Origin: Neobacillus bataviensis LMG 21833
Lineage (GTDB): Bacteria; Bacillota; Bacilli; Bacillales; Cytobacillaceae
Direction of reading: 5' to 3'
Length of the DNA stretch: 64,000 nt
NCBI RefSeq assembly: GCF_000307875.1
Contig: NZ_AJLS01000035.1
Span: 162,305-226,304 of the forward strand
In this document: piece by piece, positions 43,766-52,090 of the stretch
Layout: each line of letters opens with the position of its first letter
Numbering within the stretch: position 1 is the first letter of the stretch
Made by a program: the position numbers and the translations under genes
Notes under the pieces: generated by a model
Database searches by the model: none
What the model was told of the DNA's origin: nothing
Seen by the model: only the letters and a program-made list of their open reading frames with translations

Positions 43766-44944
43766 ATGAAAGATATCTATATTTTAGAAGGAGCAAGGAC
43801 ACCGTTTGGTTCATTTGGGGGAGCGTTAAAAGATGTGGGCGCGACAGAACTCGGGGTGACCGCAAGTAAAGAGGCGATCAGACGAAGTGGGATAGAACCG
43901 GATCATATTGACTTCTCTGTTGTAGGGAACGTTATCCACACTGCCCGTAATGCTTCCTATCTAAGCAGGCATATTGCCTTAAAATCAGGAATTCCAATTA
44001 CAAGCCCTTCCTTAACGGTTAACCGTTTGTGTGGCTCAGGCTTGCAAGCAGTGATATCGGCTGCCCAGTCCATCATATTAGGGGAGGGTGAAGCCGGTTT
44101 AGCTTGTGGAACTGAAAATATGAGCCAGTCACCGTATGTAATGAATGGCAGCCGCTTTGGAACAGGCTTAAAGAGTCCGCAATTAGATGATATGTTGTGG
44201 GCTACGCTCACTGATGAATATAGTGGAATTGGTATGGGGATAACAGCTGAAAATATAGCTAAGAAATATAATATATCACGTGAAGAACAAGATGATTTTG
44301 CTTTACAAAGTCAACAGAGGGCATCTGCTGCGAGAAAAAGTGGTGTATTTCAAAAAGAAATCGTTCCAGTTGAAATAAAGAATAGAAAAGGAAGTTTATT
44401 GATAACAGAAGATGAGCATATTCGGGAAAATACTAGTATAGAAGCATTAAGAAAATTAAAATCCGCATTTGAAAAGGAAGGAACGGTTACCTCTGGGAAT
44501 GCCAGTGGAATTAATGATGGAGCTGCATCACTTGTGGTTGCTAGTGACTCCTTTATTTCTAAGCATGCTAAGTCACCGCTTGCCCGTATTGTTTCCTGGA
44601 CCATTGCAGGGGTTGAACCTACATTAATGGGAATCGGGCCCATTCCAGCTATTCAAAAACTCTTAAAAAAGGAAAATTTAACGATTCAAGATATTGATTT
44701 ATTGGAAGTAAATGAAGCTTTTGCTTCACAGTATTTATCTGTTGAGAGGGAACTAGGTTTAAACCGTGAAAAGACGAATGTTCACGGGGGGGCAATCGCT
44801 CTTGGACATCCGGTTGGAGCAAGTGGGGCGAGGATTTTATATTCGCTTATACTAGAATTAAAGAGAATAAACGGACGTTTCGGGGTTGCTTCTCTCTGTA
44901 TTGGGGGAGGCCAAGGAATTGCGATATTAGTTGAAGCATGTTAA
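43766..44944 (+). CDS. Acetyl-CoA acetyltransferase (thiolase)
   Basis: 392-residue thiolase with nucleophile context TVNRLCGSGLQAV, HGGAIALGHPVGASGA and [13 protein letters not shown] 43766 follows GAAAGG at 9 bp; ATG 43757 abuts it. It would split acetoacetyl-CoA to two acetyl-CoA as the last step after AbfD and the hydroxybutyryl-CoA dehydrogenase, or run in reverse to feed PHA synthesis. A strong hairpin at 44987 ends the unit. Confidence 0.92.
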   Translation: MKDIYILEGARTPFGSFGGALKDVGATELGVTASKEAIRRSGIEPDHIDFSVVGNVIHTARNASYLSRHIALKSGIPITSPSLTVNRLCGSGLQAVISAAQSIILGEGEAGLACGTENMSQSPYVMNGSRFGTGLKSPQLDDMLWATLTDEYSGIGMGITAENIAKKYNISREEQDDFALQSQQRASAARKSGVFQKEIVPVEIKNRKGSLLITEDEHIRENTSIEALRKLKSAFEKEGTVTSGNASGINDGAASLVVASDSFISKHAKSPLARIVSWTIAGVEPTLMGIGPIPAIQKLLKKENLTIQDIDLLEVNEAFASQYLSVERELGLNREKTNVHGGAIALGHPVGASGARILYSLILELKRINGRFGVASLCIGGGQGIAILVEAC

Positions 44945-44986
44945 TTTTTATTATTAATAGGATAATAAATATTGATTAGTTAAAAG

Positions 44987-45026
44987 ATAATCCACCCTTC
45001 TTGATAGGGGTGGATTATTCTCTATT
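44987..45026 (+). terminator. Terminator of the abfD operon
   Basis: Perfect 11-bp stem ATAATCCACCC / GGGTGGATTAT with a 10-base loop, then TCTATTTT. Confidence 0.78.
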
Positions 45027-45130
45027 TTGAACTTGTAGGGCTCTTTTACAGCACGAACTACTGCGTGCGTAATATTTTGAACTTGAACATCAATACCCAT
45101 CCCGGTTTCAATAAACATTCATTTTTCCAT
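45022..45130 (-). pseudogene. Remnant of a Lin0512-family gene (N-terminal piece)
   Basis: Minus-strand ATG 45130 reads MEK, then a TGA stop, then MFIETGMGIDVQVQNITHAV and VRAVKEPYKF. This matches the start of Lin0512-family proteins of Firmicutes as I remember them. Only about 35 residues remain, with a stop at codon 4 and no continuation. The family has no known function. The rest of the 321-bp gap (44945-45265) shows nothing besides the terminator at 44987. Confidence 0.45.
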
Positions 45131-45265
45131 AATTGATTGATCAACCTTTCAATTTTCTTGCAATACAATAATTTACCGCAGGAAAAAGCGTGGGAGCTGG
45201 TTACCTTTGAAATTTTATTCATAATGGTGTTAAAGCTACCCTATAGTTGAACAAGATAAAGTGTG

Positions 45266-45475
45266 TTATTCATTATTTGGTTTTATCATTGGTTTTCCAT
45301 CCTTATCCAATAACGGGGTAATTCCCCCTGCATATCCACTCCAACTAAATAAATATTGAATTCCTGTTTCTTTATCTACTATTATTCTGTTTCCATTAGC
45401 CACGCCATTTTCTGTAAGGATTTCTTCAAATCTCTTATTTGAGCTTTTATTCTTCTCTGAGTCTTTTTTAAACAT
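45266..45475 (-). CDS. DUF6440-like small protein
   Basis: 69-residue soluble protein. The C-terminal two thirds (RIIVDKETGIQYLFSWSGYA, then GGITPLLDKDGKP) match the small DUF6440-type domain found in Bacillus and its phages, of unknown function. The first 25 residues are charged. GGGGGCG lies about 6 bp upstream of the ATG on the minus strand. It stands alone between a pseudogene and the divergent opuA leader. Confidence 0.68.
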   Translation of the reverse strand: MFKKDSEKNKSSNKRFEEILTENGVANGNRIIVDKETGIQYLFSWSGYAGGITPLLDKDGKPMIKPNNE

Positions 45476-45520
45476 TTTTTCGCCCCCATATTCATTTAAA
45501 TGTTAACACTATTACTGAAA

Positions 45521-45549
45521 TTTCAAATAACACCTTTTTATACTATAAT
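45521..45549 (+). promoter_or_regulatory. Possible sigma-A promoter of the opuA leader
   Basis: TTTCAA (45521-45526), a 17-bp spacer and TATAAT (45544-45549). A perfect -10 with a poor -35. It would start a leader of about 150 bases ending in the terminator at 45676. Confidence 0.4.
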
Positions 45550-45675
45550 CTTAGCAGGAAATTATTGCAAAAGTAGTAAAAAGGCAACAATTTTCTTGAT
45601 AACAGCCCATTGTATTAACCTGCCCGTTCGTACTGTAAGGATCCCTTCAATGATTAGTATTATAAATCACATAAT

Positions 45676-45709
45676 AAGTCCTTCTGCTTTAAGCAGTAAG
45701 GGCTTTTTA
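45676..45709 (+). terminator. Terminator in the 5' leader of opuA (attenuator-like)
   Basis: Stem AAGTCCTT-CTGCTT / AAGCAG-T-AAGGGCTT (one G-T pair, one bulge) with T5. No plus-strand gene precedes it, so it either controls the opuA transcript or ends a short RNA. The remaining gap (45476-45814) holds no convincing ORF. Confidence 0.65.
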
Positions 45710-45814
45710 GAATTATTATAAATCATGTCTGTTATTTTTGTCCTAAATTCACATAGAACAGAACTATTCGGAAAAAATGTATATGAAATGGTTTTTATTA
45801 GAAGAGGTGACAGG

Positions 45815-47020
45815 ATGAATCCTTATGTTGAGGTCAGAGGTGTTTCTAAGATTTTTGGTACGAATCCAAAAGTAGCGATTGATTTATTAAAGCAAGGGAA
45901 AACGAAGAAGGAAATTTTGAAGGCTACCGGTCAAACCGTTGGGGTCAAGAATGTTTCCTTTGAAATTTACCCCGGTGAAATATTTGTCATTATGGGTTTA
46001 TCCGGAAGCGGGAAATCCACATTGATTCGAATGTTTAATCGCCTAATTAAGCCAACAATTGGGGAAATCCTAATTGAAAATGAGGATATTGTGAAGATGA
46101 ATGACGCGCGGCTAAGGGAAGTCAGGCAGAAAAAAATCAGCATGGTGTTTCAGAACTTTGCGCTGTTTCCTCATAAAACGATCTTGGAAAATACGGAATA
46201 TGGTCTGGAAATCCAGAAAGTTCCCGTTGAAAAGCGCCGGGAAAAAGCATTTAGTGCACTGGAGGTTGTCGGATTAAAAGGGTACGAAAACCAGCTTCCC
46301 AAACAATTGAGCGGGGGTATGCAGCAGCGGGTAGGGCTGGCTAGGGCGCTCGCTAGTAACACAGATGTGATCTTGATGGACGAAGCTTTCAGTGCACTTG
46401 ATCCATTAATTCGAAAAGATATGCAGGATGAATTGCTGGAGATCCAAGAAAAATACAAGAAAACGATCATTTTTATCACTCATGATTTGGATGAGGCACT
46501 AAGAATCGGTGATCGGATTGCATTGATGAGGGATGGGAGTATTATTCAACTGGGAACACCAGAACAAATTTTGATGAATCCTGCCAATGAATTTGTCGAG
46601 AAATTTGTGGAGGATGTGGATTTATCAAAAATATTAACAGCCACACATGTGATGAAACCGGCTGAAAGAATCGCAGTTGATCGCGGGCCGCGGGTGGCCT
46701 TGGAAATCATGCGGAAGCAGGGATATTCAAGTGTATTTGTCGTTGATCGAAATCGAAAATTACTGGGAGCGATAACCGCTGAAGAGGCGCGACAGGCTAT
46801 TGATCAGAATCAATCGATTGCAGAAGTCATGTCAACAGATATTCCAACCGTTTCCGGAGAAACTGTACTTGCTGATTTGATGGACGTGATGGCCACATCG
46901 AGTCTGCCTATCTCCGTTATCGATGAAGAACACCGCCTAAAAGGCGTGGTCATTCGTGGTGCGGTTATTGGGGCATTGGCAGGAAATAAAGATTCCTTGA
47001 ACGATTTGGAGAGTGAATGA
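45815..47020 (+). CDS. Glycine betaine/proline ABC transporter ATP-binding protein (OpuAA type)
   Basis: 401-residue ATPase of the ProV/OpuAA class. Walker A GLSGSGKST, signature LSGGMQQRVGLARAL, Walker B VILMDEAFSALDP. C-terminal tandem CBS domains (about 280-395), which in OpuA sense ionic strength or cyclic-di-AMP. ATG 45815 follows AGAGGTGA; the frame is open upstream to 45725 but without a ribosome site. The permease gene begins 1 base after the stop. Confidence 0.9.
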   Translation: MNPYVEVRGVSKIFGTNPKVAIDLLKQGKTKKEILKATGQTVGVKNVSFEIYPGEIFVIMGLSGSGKSTLIRMFNRLIKPTIGEILIENEDIVKMNDARLREVRQKKISMVFQNFALFPHKTILENTEYGLEIQKVPVEKRREKAFSALEVVGLKGYENQLPKQLSGGMQQRVGLARALASNTDVILMDEAFSALDPLIRKDMQDELLEIQEKYKKTIIFITHDLDEALRIGDRIALMRDGSIIQLGTPEQILMNPANEFVEKFVEDVDLSKILTATHVMKPAERIAVDRGPRVALEIMRKQGYSSVFVVDRNRKLLGAITAEEARQAIDQNQSIAEVMSTDIPTVSGETVLADLMDVMATSSLPISVIDEEHRLKGVVIRGAVIGALAGNKDSLNDLESE

Positions 47021-47021
47021 G

Positions 47022-48749
47022 ATGAATGTGCCGAAAATCCCTTTAGGTAATTGGATAGACGTTCTGGTCAAATGGGTCACCGTTGCATTTGCCGGATTTT
47101 TCACCTTATTAACTGCCGTCATCGAGTCTCTATTAAATATTATTGTGAATGTATTAAGTGCCGGCCCACCCATTGTCATGATTATCGTCTTAACACTTTT
47201 GGTTGCCTATACCAGCAGGTGGCCATTAGGAATTTTCACCCTCATCAGTTTACTTTTGGTTGATAATCTTGGCTATTGGGATTCAAGTATTCAAACCATT
47301 GCCATTGTTTTATTATCAGGCTTACTCACCATCATTATTGGGATCCCTGTGGGTATCTGGTGTGCCCAAAGAAAAACGGTGCATAGAATTGTGACGCCGA
47401 TTTTAGACTTTATGCAGACCATGCCGGCGTTTGTTTATTTAATTCCTTCTATTTTATTTTTTGGCATTGGGGTAGTACCGGGAATTATTGCCTCATTTAT
47501 TTTTGCCATTGCACCTACGATTCGGATGACCAATCTGGGCATTAAGGAGGTACCGAAAGATTTAATAGAGGCAGCCGACGCCTTCGGTTCCAGTAACAGG
47601 CAAAAGTTATTCAAGGTTCAATTGCCTATTGCCACGCCAACCATAATGGCAGGGGTAAACCAAAGTATTATGCTTGCTCTATCAATGGTGGTAACAGCAT
47701 CATTAGTGGGTGCACCGGGACTGGGGGCAGATGTTTACCGTGCTGTCAGTCAAATAGACGTTGGTCGGGGTTTTGAGGCTGGATTATCGATTGTGTTCAT
47801 CGCCGTTATTCTTGATCGAATTTCGCAAAACCTACGAAAACCGGCATATGAAAGTATCTTAAATAAAAAAATAGTCTTTTCCATTGTAGCTCTTCTAATC
47901 ATCGTGACGGCGGTTGTGACAAGCATTACAAAAGAAACTGCTAAGGATAAGAATGGTAACAGCATTGGGACCCGAGTTGATTATCAAATTATTGGGATTG
48001 AGCCTGGTGCAGGAATCATGTCACAGACGAAAAAAGCCATAAAAGACTATCAGCTGAAAGATTGGCAGCTGCAGGAAGGTTCATCCGCAGCGATGGCGGC
48101 AGAATTGGACAAGGCTTACCAGAATAAGAAACCAATCATTGTTACCGGGTGGGCACCACATTGGATGTTTTCTACTTACGATTTGAAATTTCTCAAAGAC
48201 CCTAAGGATTCATATGGAGCGGTGGAAGATATTCATACAATCGTAAGAAAAGGTCTGGAAAAGGATGCACCAGGCGCCTACACCATCCTCGATCAATTTA
48301 CCTGGAAACCTGCGGATATGGAAAAAGTGATGCTGGACATTAAAAAGGGAACAGACCCAGCTAAAGCAGCTGAAAATTGGATCAAGGCGAACGGGGAAAA
48401 AGTGGGGCAATGGACAAAAGGTGCACAGGCAGGGAATGGGGAAACCGTGAATCTTGTCTATGTTGCTTGGGATACTGAAATTGCTAGTACAAATGTCATT
48501 GGAAAGGTACTTGAGCAGAATGGCTATAAGGTAAAATTGAGCCAAGTTGAGGTTGGACCAATGTTTGCTGGTGTGGCAAATGGCAGTGTGGACGGAATGG
48601 TAGCTGCTTGGCTTCCTAGTACGCATAAAGAATTTTATAAACAATATAAAAACGATATTGTTGATCTTGGATCCAATCTACATGGAACAAAGAATGGACT
48701 GGTAGTACCAGAGTATATGGATATAAATTCAATTGAAGATTTGAAGTAG
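47022..48749 (+). CDS. Fused OpuA-type permease and glycine betaine-binding protein
   Basis: 575-residue fusion. The N-terminal half (about 1-285) is a permease with hydrophobic segments and the EAA loop IEAADAFGSSNRQKLFKVQL. The C-terminal half (about 310-575) is a type-II substrate-binding domain with IIGIEPGAGIMS, VTGWAPHWMF (aromatic residues for quaternary ammonium) and NGLVVPEYMDINSIEDL. This is the OpuABC arrangement known from lactic acid bacteria and some Bacillaceae, unlike B. subtilis OpuA with its separate OpuAB and OpuAC. ATG 47022 has GGAG 10 bp upstream. Imports glycine betaine or related compounds for osmoprotection. Confidence 0.9.
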   Translation: MNVPKIPLGNWIDVLVKWVTVAFAGFFTLLTAVIESLLNIIVNVLSAGPPIVMIIVLTLLVAYTSRWPLGIFTLISLLLVDNLGYWDSSIQTIAIVLLSGLLTIIIGIPVGIWCAQRKTVHRIVTPILDFMQTMPAFVYLIPSILFFGIGVVPGIIASFIFAIAPTIRMTNLGIKEVPKDLIEAADAFGSSNRQKLFKVQLPIATPTIMAGVNQSIMLALSMVVTASLVGAPGLGADVYRAVSQIDVGRGFEAGLSIVFIAVILDRISQNLRKPAYESILNKKIVFSIVALLIIVTAVVTSITKETAKDKNGNSIGTRVDYQIIGIEPGAGIMSQTKKAIKDYQLKDWQLQEGSSAAMAAELDKAYQNKKPIIVTGWAPHWMFSTYDLKFLKDPKDSYGAVEDIHTIVRKGLEKDAPGAYTILDQFTWKPADMEKVMLDIKKGTDPAKAAENWIKANGEKVGQWTKGAQAGNGETVNLVYVAWDTEIASTNVIGKVLEQNGYKVKLSQVEVGPMFAGVANGSVDGMVAAWLPSTHKEFYKQYKNDIVDLGSNLHGTKNGLVVPEYMDINSIEDLK

Positions 48750-48819
48750 AAAAAGGGAATGTCACTTTTGGAGAAGTAGCTTTGCTTTTGTGGAAGAAGA
48801 TAACAATCACAACCAAATG

Positions 48820-48849
48820 AAAAGACCAAGTCATATAGATTTGGTCTTT
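48820..48849. terminator. Shared hairpin between convergent opuA and HAD genes
   Basis: 9-bp stem AAAGACCAA / TTGGTCTTT with an 11-base loop. T-rich on the minus-strand side, weak on the plus side. Confidence 0.5.
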
Positions 48850-48932
48850 GACTTGTATTCATAGGATAATCCGACTTTCTGATTTCCCTTTAAGGTCTTG
48901 GCTTTCATCGGGCAAGCATCGACTGGATTACC

Positions 48933-49730
48933 CTAAATCACATTTGATTCATATGATTGATGAAGATAACGTTCTATAAACTCAGCTAATCCATCATTTT
49001 CATGGTGTCCTGTAACAAAATCAGCTGCTGCTTTAACCTCTTCGCTAGCGTTCCCCATTGCCACGCCAGTTCCTGCATGACGAAGCATTTCTATATCATT
49101 GGGTCCGTCTCCAATAGCAACGACTTCATTTGGACTAATTCGAAATGCACGAAGTAAGCTTTTTATAGCAGACCACTTGGAAACATTAGGAGCGAGTAAT
49201 TCAAACCCGTCATTCCAATTGATGACTTCTGCTTCCTTGTTAAACAAACTGGAAATTTGCGGACATGGTGCACCCGTTCGAACACTATATTTAAGAACAT
49301 CTTGATAATTTGCCTGTCTTAAATCACCAATATACTGTGGCGGAATTTTGCCAACTTTTGTCCAATAATCGATTTCTTCATTCGTTTCCTTACAATAAAG
49401 CCCATTTGCTGTATGGATCATAACATTACATGGATTTTCAGCGGTCAGTTGGTGGAATCGTTCTTCGTTCAGTTGGACGGTTTTCATTTGTATAGCTCTT
49501 CCTGTCTCAGCATCGTGAATAGCAGCACCATTTAAACAGATCATTGGAGTTCGTAATCCAATTTCTTTATGGTAAGGAGCGGTTACTTCATAGTGCCGAC
49601 CTGTAGCTAGAAAAACCTTGACCCCTTGATTAATGAGCCTATAAATAGCTTCCATATTTCGGTTGGAAATGTTGTTTGAGGCTTTTAGTAGTGTACCATC
49701 CATATCAATAAAAATTGCACGAACATTCAT
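48933..49730 (-). CDS. Cof-type HAD-IIB phosphatase
   Basis: 265-residue HAD hydrolase. Motif I IDMDGTLL near the N-terminus, motif II LATGRH, and C-terminal motif IV AIGDGPNDIEMLRHAGTGVAMGNA. The C2B cap lies between. Members dephosphorylate sugar phosphates, FMN or other small phosphates. Start at 49730 with AGGAGGT 8 bp upstream on the minus strand. Single-gene unit convergent with opuA. Confidence 0.92.
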   Translation of the reverse strand: MNVRAIFIDMDGTLLKASNNISNRNMEAIYRLINQGVKVFLATGRHYEVTAPYHKEIGLRTPMICLNGAAIHDAETGRAIQMKTVQLNEERFHQLTAENPCNVMIHTANGLYCKETNEEIDYWTKVGKIPPQYIGDLRQANYQDVLKYSVRTGAPCPQISSLFNKEAEVINWNDGFELLAPNVSKWSAIKSLLRAFRISPNEVVAIGDGPNDIEMLRHAGTGVAMGNASEEVKAAADFVTGHHENDGLAEFIERYLHQSYESNVI

Positions 49731-50077
49731 TTATACTACCTCCTCATCGTTGGTGAACCAATCATATCATCTGACTATTAAAGAATTGTAAACTCAGTGT
49801 ACAGATTTAATAAAGTTTATTGGGAAGCAATGGATAGTTCTATGCAAAACTTCCGATTTGGCCTCTGAGAACCGTCCCACTGTCATAAAAGTGCCGGCAA
49901 TATCTAGCAAATAGATTGTGCTCGGCACTTTTTTTTGTGAGTTTTTAAATATAGATACACTCGTAACATTTTATTATACTACATTATTTAAATAAATCGA
50001 ACATTAAATTTACAGTTTCTTAATAAATCTTCGCTACGATAGGGGAGAAAAGAAACTTACTTCAAGGAGGCATTCTG
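49731..50077. other. 347-bp intergenic region before the ugpC-type operon
   Basis: Contains the ribosome site and promoter region of the HAD gene, a strong plus-strand terminator (49887) with no visible gene before it, and an AT-rich stretch leading to the TTG start at 50078. The segment GAGAACCGTCCCACTGTCA before the terminator resembles decayed transposon-associated sequence, but I cannot confirm that. Confidence 0.5.
49887..49936 (+). terminator. Intrinsic terminator
   Basis: Stem AAGTGCCG / CGGCACTT with a 26-base loop and a run of about 8 T. No intact plus-strand gene precedes it, so it may be left over from a lost gene. Confidence 0.65.
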
Positions 50078-51169
50078 TTGAAAGTACAGCTAAAAGATAT
50101 CACCATGAGATTTGAAAATATGACGGCTGTTGATCGTTTAAATGTAACAATTGAAGAAGGTACGCTCGTATCACTGTTAGGTCCAAGTGGCTGTGGAAAA
50201 AGTACTACTTTATTTATGCTAGCAGGCCTTTATCAGCCAACTGAGGGTGAACTATATTTTGGTGATCGTATCGTAAATAAAATTGAACCAGAAAACCGAG
50301 AAATTGGAATGGTATTTCAAAACTATGCATTATATCCTCATTTGACCGTTCTTAAAAATATTATGTTTCCGTTAAAAATGGCGAAAATACCTAAAAAGGA
50401 AGCAGAAGAAAGAGCTAGAGAGATGGCTGCACTCGTTCAAATAAACCATTTATTAGATCGTAAGCCTAGTCAATTATCAGGCGGACAGCAGCAACGTGTG
50501 GCGATTGCCAGAGCATTAGTCAAAAAGCCGAAGCTACTTTTATTAGATGAACCTTTGTCTAATTTAGATGCACGGCTGCGTTTAGAAATGAGGGAAGAAA
50601 TAAGACGTATTCAGCAAGAAGTTGGCATTACAACTATATTTGTGACTCATGATCAAGAAGAAGCCATGAGCATTTCAGATAAAATTTTATTAATGCAGGA
50701 TGGAAAAAAACAGCAATTTAGTCCTCCGCAAGATATGTATGACTATCCAGAAAACCATTTTGTTGCTCAATTTCTAGGGAATCCTCCGATTAACAGACTA
50801 TCAGTTAAACTTGGCGAGGATTTACAAACTATCGTGTTACCGGATACTGAAGATTCATTGCATTTAGGAGCACCACTAAAAAGTAACGGTGAGGTAAATA
50901 TGCATTATGAACTTGGTGTTAGACCGGAGGATTTTTACATTGAACCTGATTTAGCAAAAGCGGGATTCACGGTAGAGACGATTATGGTTGAACGAATTGG
51001 AAGAGATAATTTATTGTACGCTAGATTAGGACAAACAAACCTGCGTGCCATTGTTTCCCCGGATGTAAAAGTTAATCGAGGAGATATGGTGAAATTAGCC
51101 ATTCGTCCTGGACGCACTCATTTATTTGATTTGAGCAATGGTAAAAACTTGCTGCACCACGAAGGATAG
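50078..51169 (+). CDS. UgpC/MsmX-type ABC transporter ATP-binding protein
   Basis: 363-residue CUT1-family ATPase: Walker A GPSGCGKST, signature LSGGQQQRVAIARAL, Walker B LLLLDEPLSNLDA, then a TOBE/OB regulatory region from about residue 235. TTG 50078 follows AAGGAGG by 7 bp. First gene of an operon with two permeases and a binding protein. It energises uptake of a sugar or glycerophospho compound; see the binding protein and following phosphoesterases. Confidence 0.9.
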   Translation: MKVQLKDITMRFENMTAVDRLNVTIEEGTLVSLLGPSGCGKSTTLFMLAGLYQPTEGELYFGDRIVNKIEPENREIGMVFQNYALYPHLTVLKNIMFPLKMAKIPKKEAEERAREMAALVQINHLLDRKPSQLSGGQQQRVAIARALVKKPKLLLLDEPLSNLDARLRLEMREEIRRIQQEVGITTIFVTHDQEEAMSISDKILLMQDGKKQQFSPPQDMYDYPENHFVAQFLGNPPINRLSVKLGEDLQTIVLPDTEDSLHLGAPLKSNGEVNMHYELGVRPEDFYIEPDLAKAGFTVETIMVERIGRDNLLYARLGQTNLRAIVSPDVKVNRGDMVKLAIRPGRTHLFDLSNGKNLLHHEG

Positions 51170-51182
51170 GAGGGTTCTGATC

Positions 51183-52073
51183 TTGAATGACAAACCAACT
51201 ATGAAAAAAACGATAAAGGCAGCACTTTACCTAATTCCTGCTTTGGTCCTCATTATTACTTTTAGTATTTATCCAATTGTTAAGTCCTTTTTTATGAGCT
51301 TTTATACGGATTATGACTATTTTAAAGATCTTGTTTTTGCAAGAGGTCTGGATAACTATAAAATGATTTTTCAAGACCCTGAATTTTGGAAATCGATGGG
51401 AAATACCTTACTATTTGTTGTTGGTGTAGTTCCACTTTCGATTATTATTTCATTGATCATTGCTACATTATTAAATCAAAAAATTAAGTTTCGCGGTTTG
51501 TTTCGTACTGTTTACTTTCTGCCCTTTGTTACATCTGTTGTAGCCGTTTCGATTGTTTGGCGGTGGATTTTCCACAGTCAATATGGTGTATTGAATTATT
51601 TCCTTGGCCTAATTGGGATCTCGCCGGTTAATTGGTTAACGGATCCAAAATGGGCGATGCCTTCCCTTGTTATTCTAGCGATCTGGAAAGGCCTTGGTTA
51701 CAATATCATTATTTTCCTGGCAGGATTACAAAATATTAATCAACAATACTATTTAGCGGCTAAAATTGATGGGGCAGGTGCTTGGGAGAGATTTAAGAAT
51801 ATTACAGTCCCACTGTTATCGCCGACGACCTTTTTTATCTCCATCGTTTCCATTATAAACTCGTTTAAAGTATTTGATGAAGTGTATGCCCTCTTTGGCG
51901 GCCAGCCGGGCCCCGCAGGGAGTGCCGTGACGATTGTTTATTATATCTATAATAAATTTTACGGTGAATGGGACTTTGGAGTTGCCTCTGCAGCAGCGTA
52001 TGTCCTTTTCTTGGTAATTTTTATTTTTACGCTGATTCAACTTTATTTTGGTAAGAAGAAAGTGAATTATTAA
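51183..52073 (+). CDS. CUT1 ABC transporter permease (UgpA/MalF type)
   Basis: 296-residue permease with six hydrophobic segments and the EAA loop AAKIDGAGAWERFKNITVPLL. TTG 51183 is chosen because AGGAGG lies 8 bp upstream; an internal ATG at 51201 would also be possible. 13 bp after the ATPase gene. Confidence 0.88.
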   Translation: MNDKPTMKKTIKAALYLIPALVLIITFSIYPIVKSFFMSFYTDYDYFKDLVFARGLDNYKMIFQDPEFWKSMGNTLLFVVGVVPLSIIISLIIATLLNQKIKFRGLFRTVYFLPFVTSVVAVSIVWRWIFHSQYGVLNYFLGLIGISPVNWLTDPKWAMPSLVILAIWKGLGYNIIIFLAGLQNINQQYYLAAKIDGAGAWERFKNITVPLLSPTTFFISIVSIINSFKVFDEVYALFGGQPGPAGSAVTIVYYIYNKFYGEWDFGVASAAAYVLFLVIFIFTLIQLYFGKKKVNY

Positions 52074-52090
52074 CAGAAGGAGGGAGCAAG

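Noticed and set aside
45500..45721. 73-codon plus-strand ORF in the opuA leader
   Set aside because: No ribosome site, composition unlike a protein, and it runs through the intrinsic terminator at 45676. Treated as leader RNA.
49860..49886. Segment around GAGAACCGTCCC as a transposon-associated repeat
   Set aside because: Resembles motifs near IS200-like transposases in memory only; a single short copy is not enough to call it.
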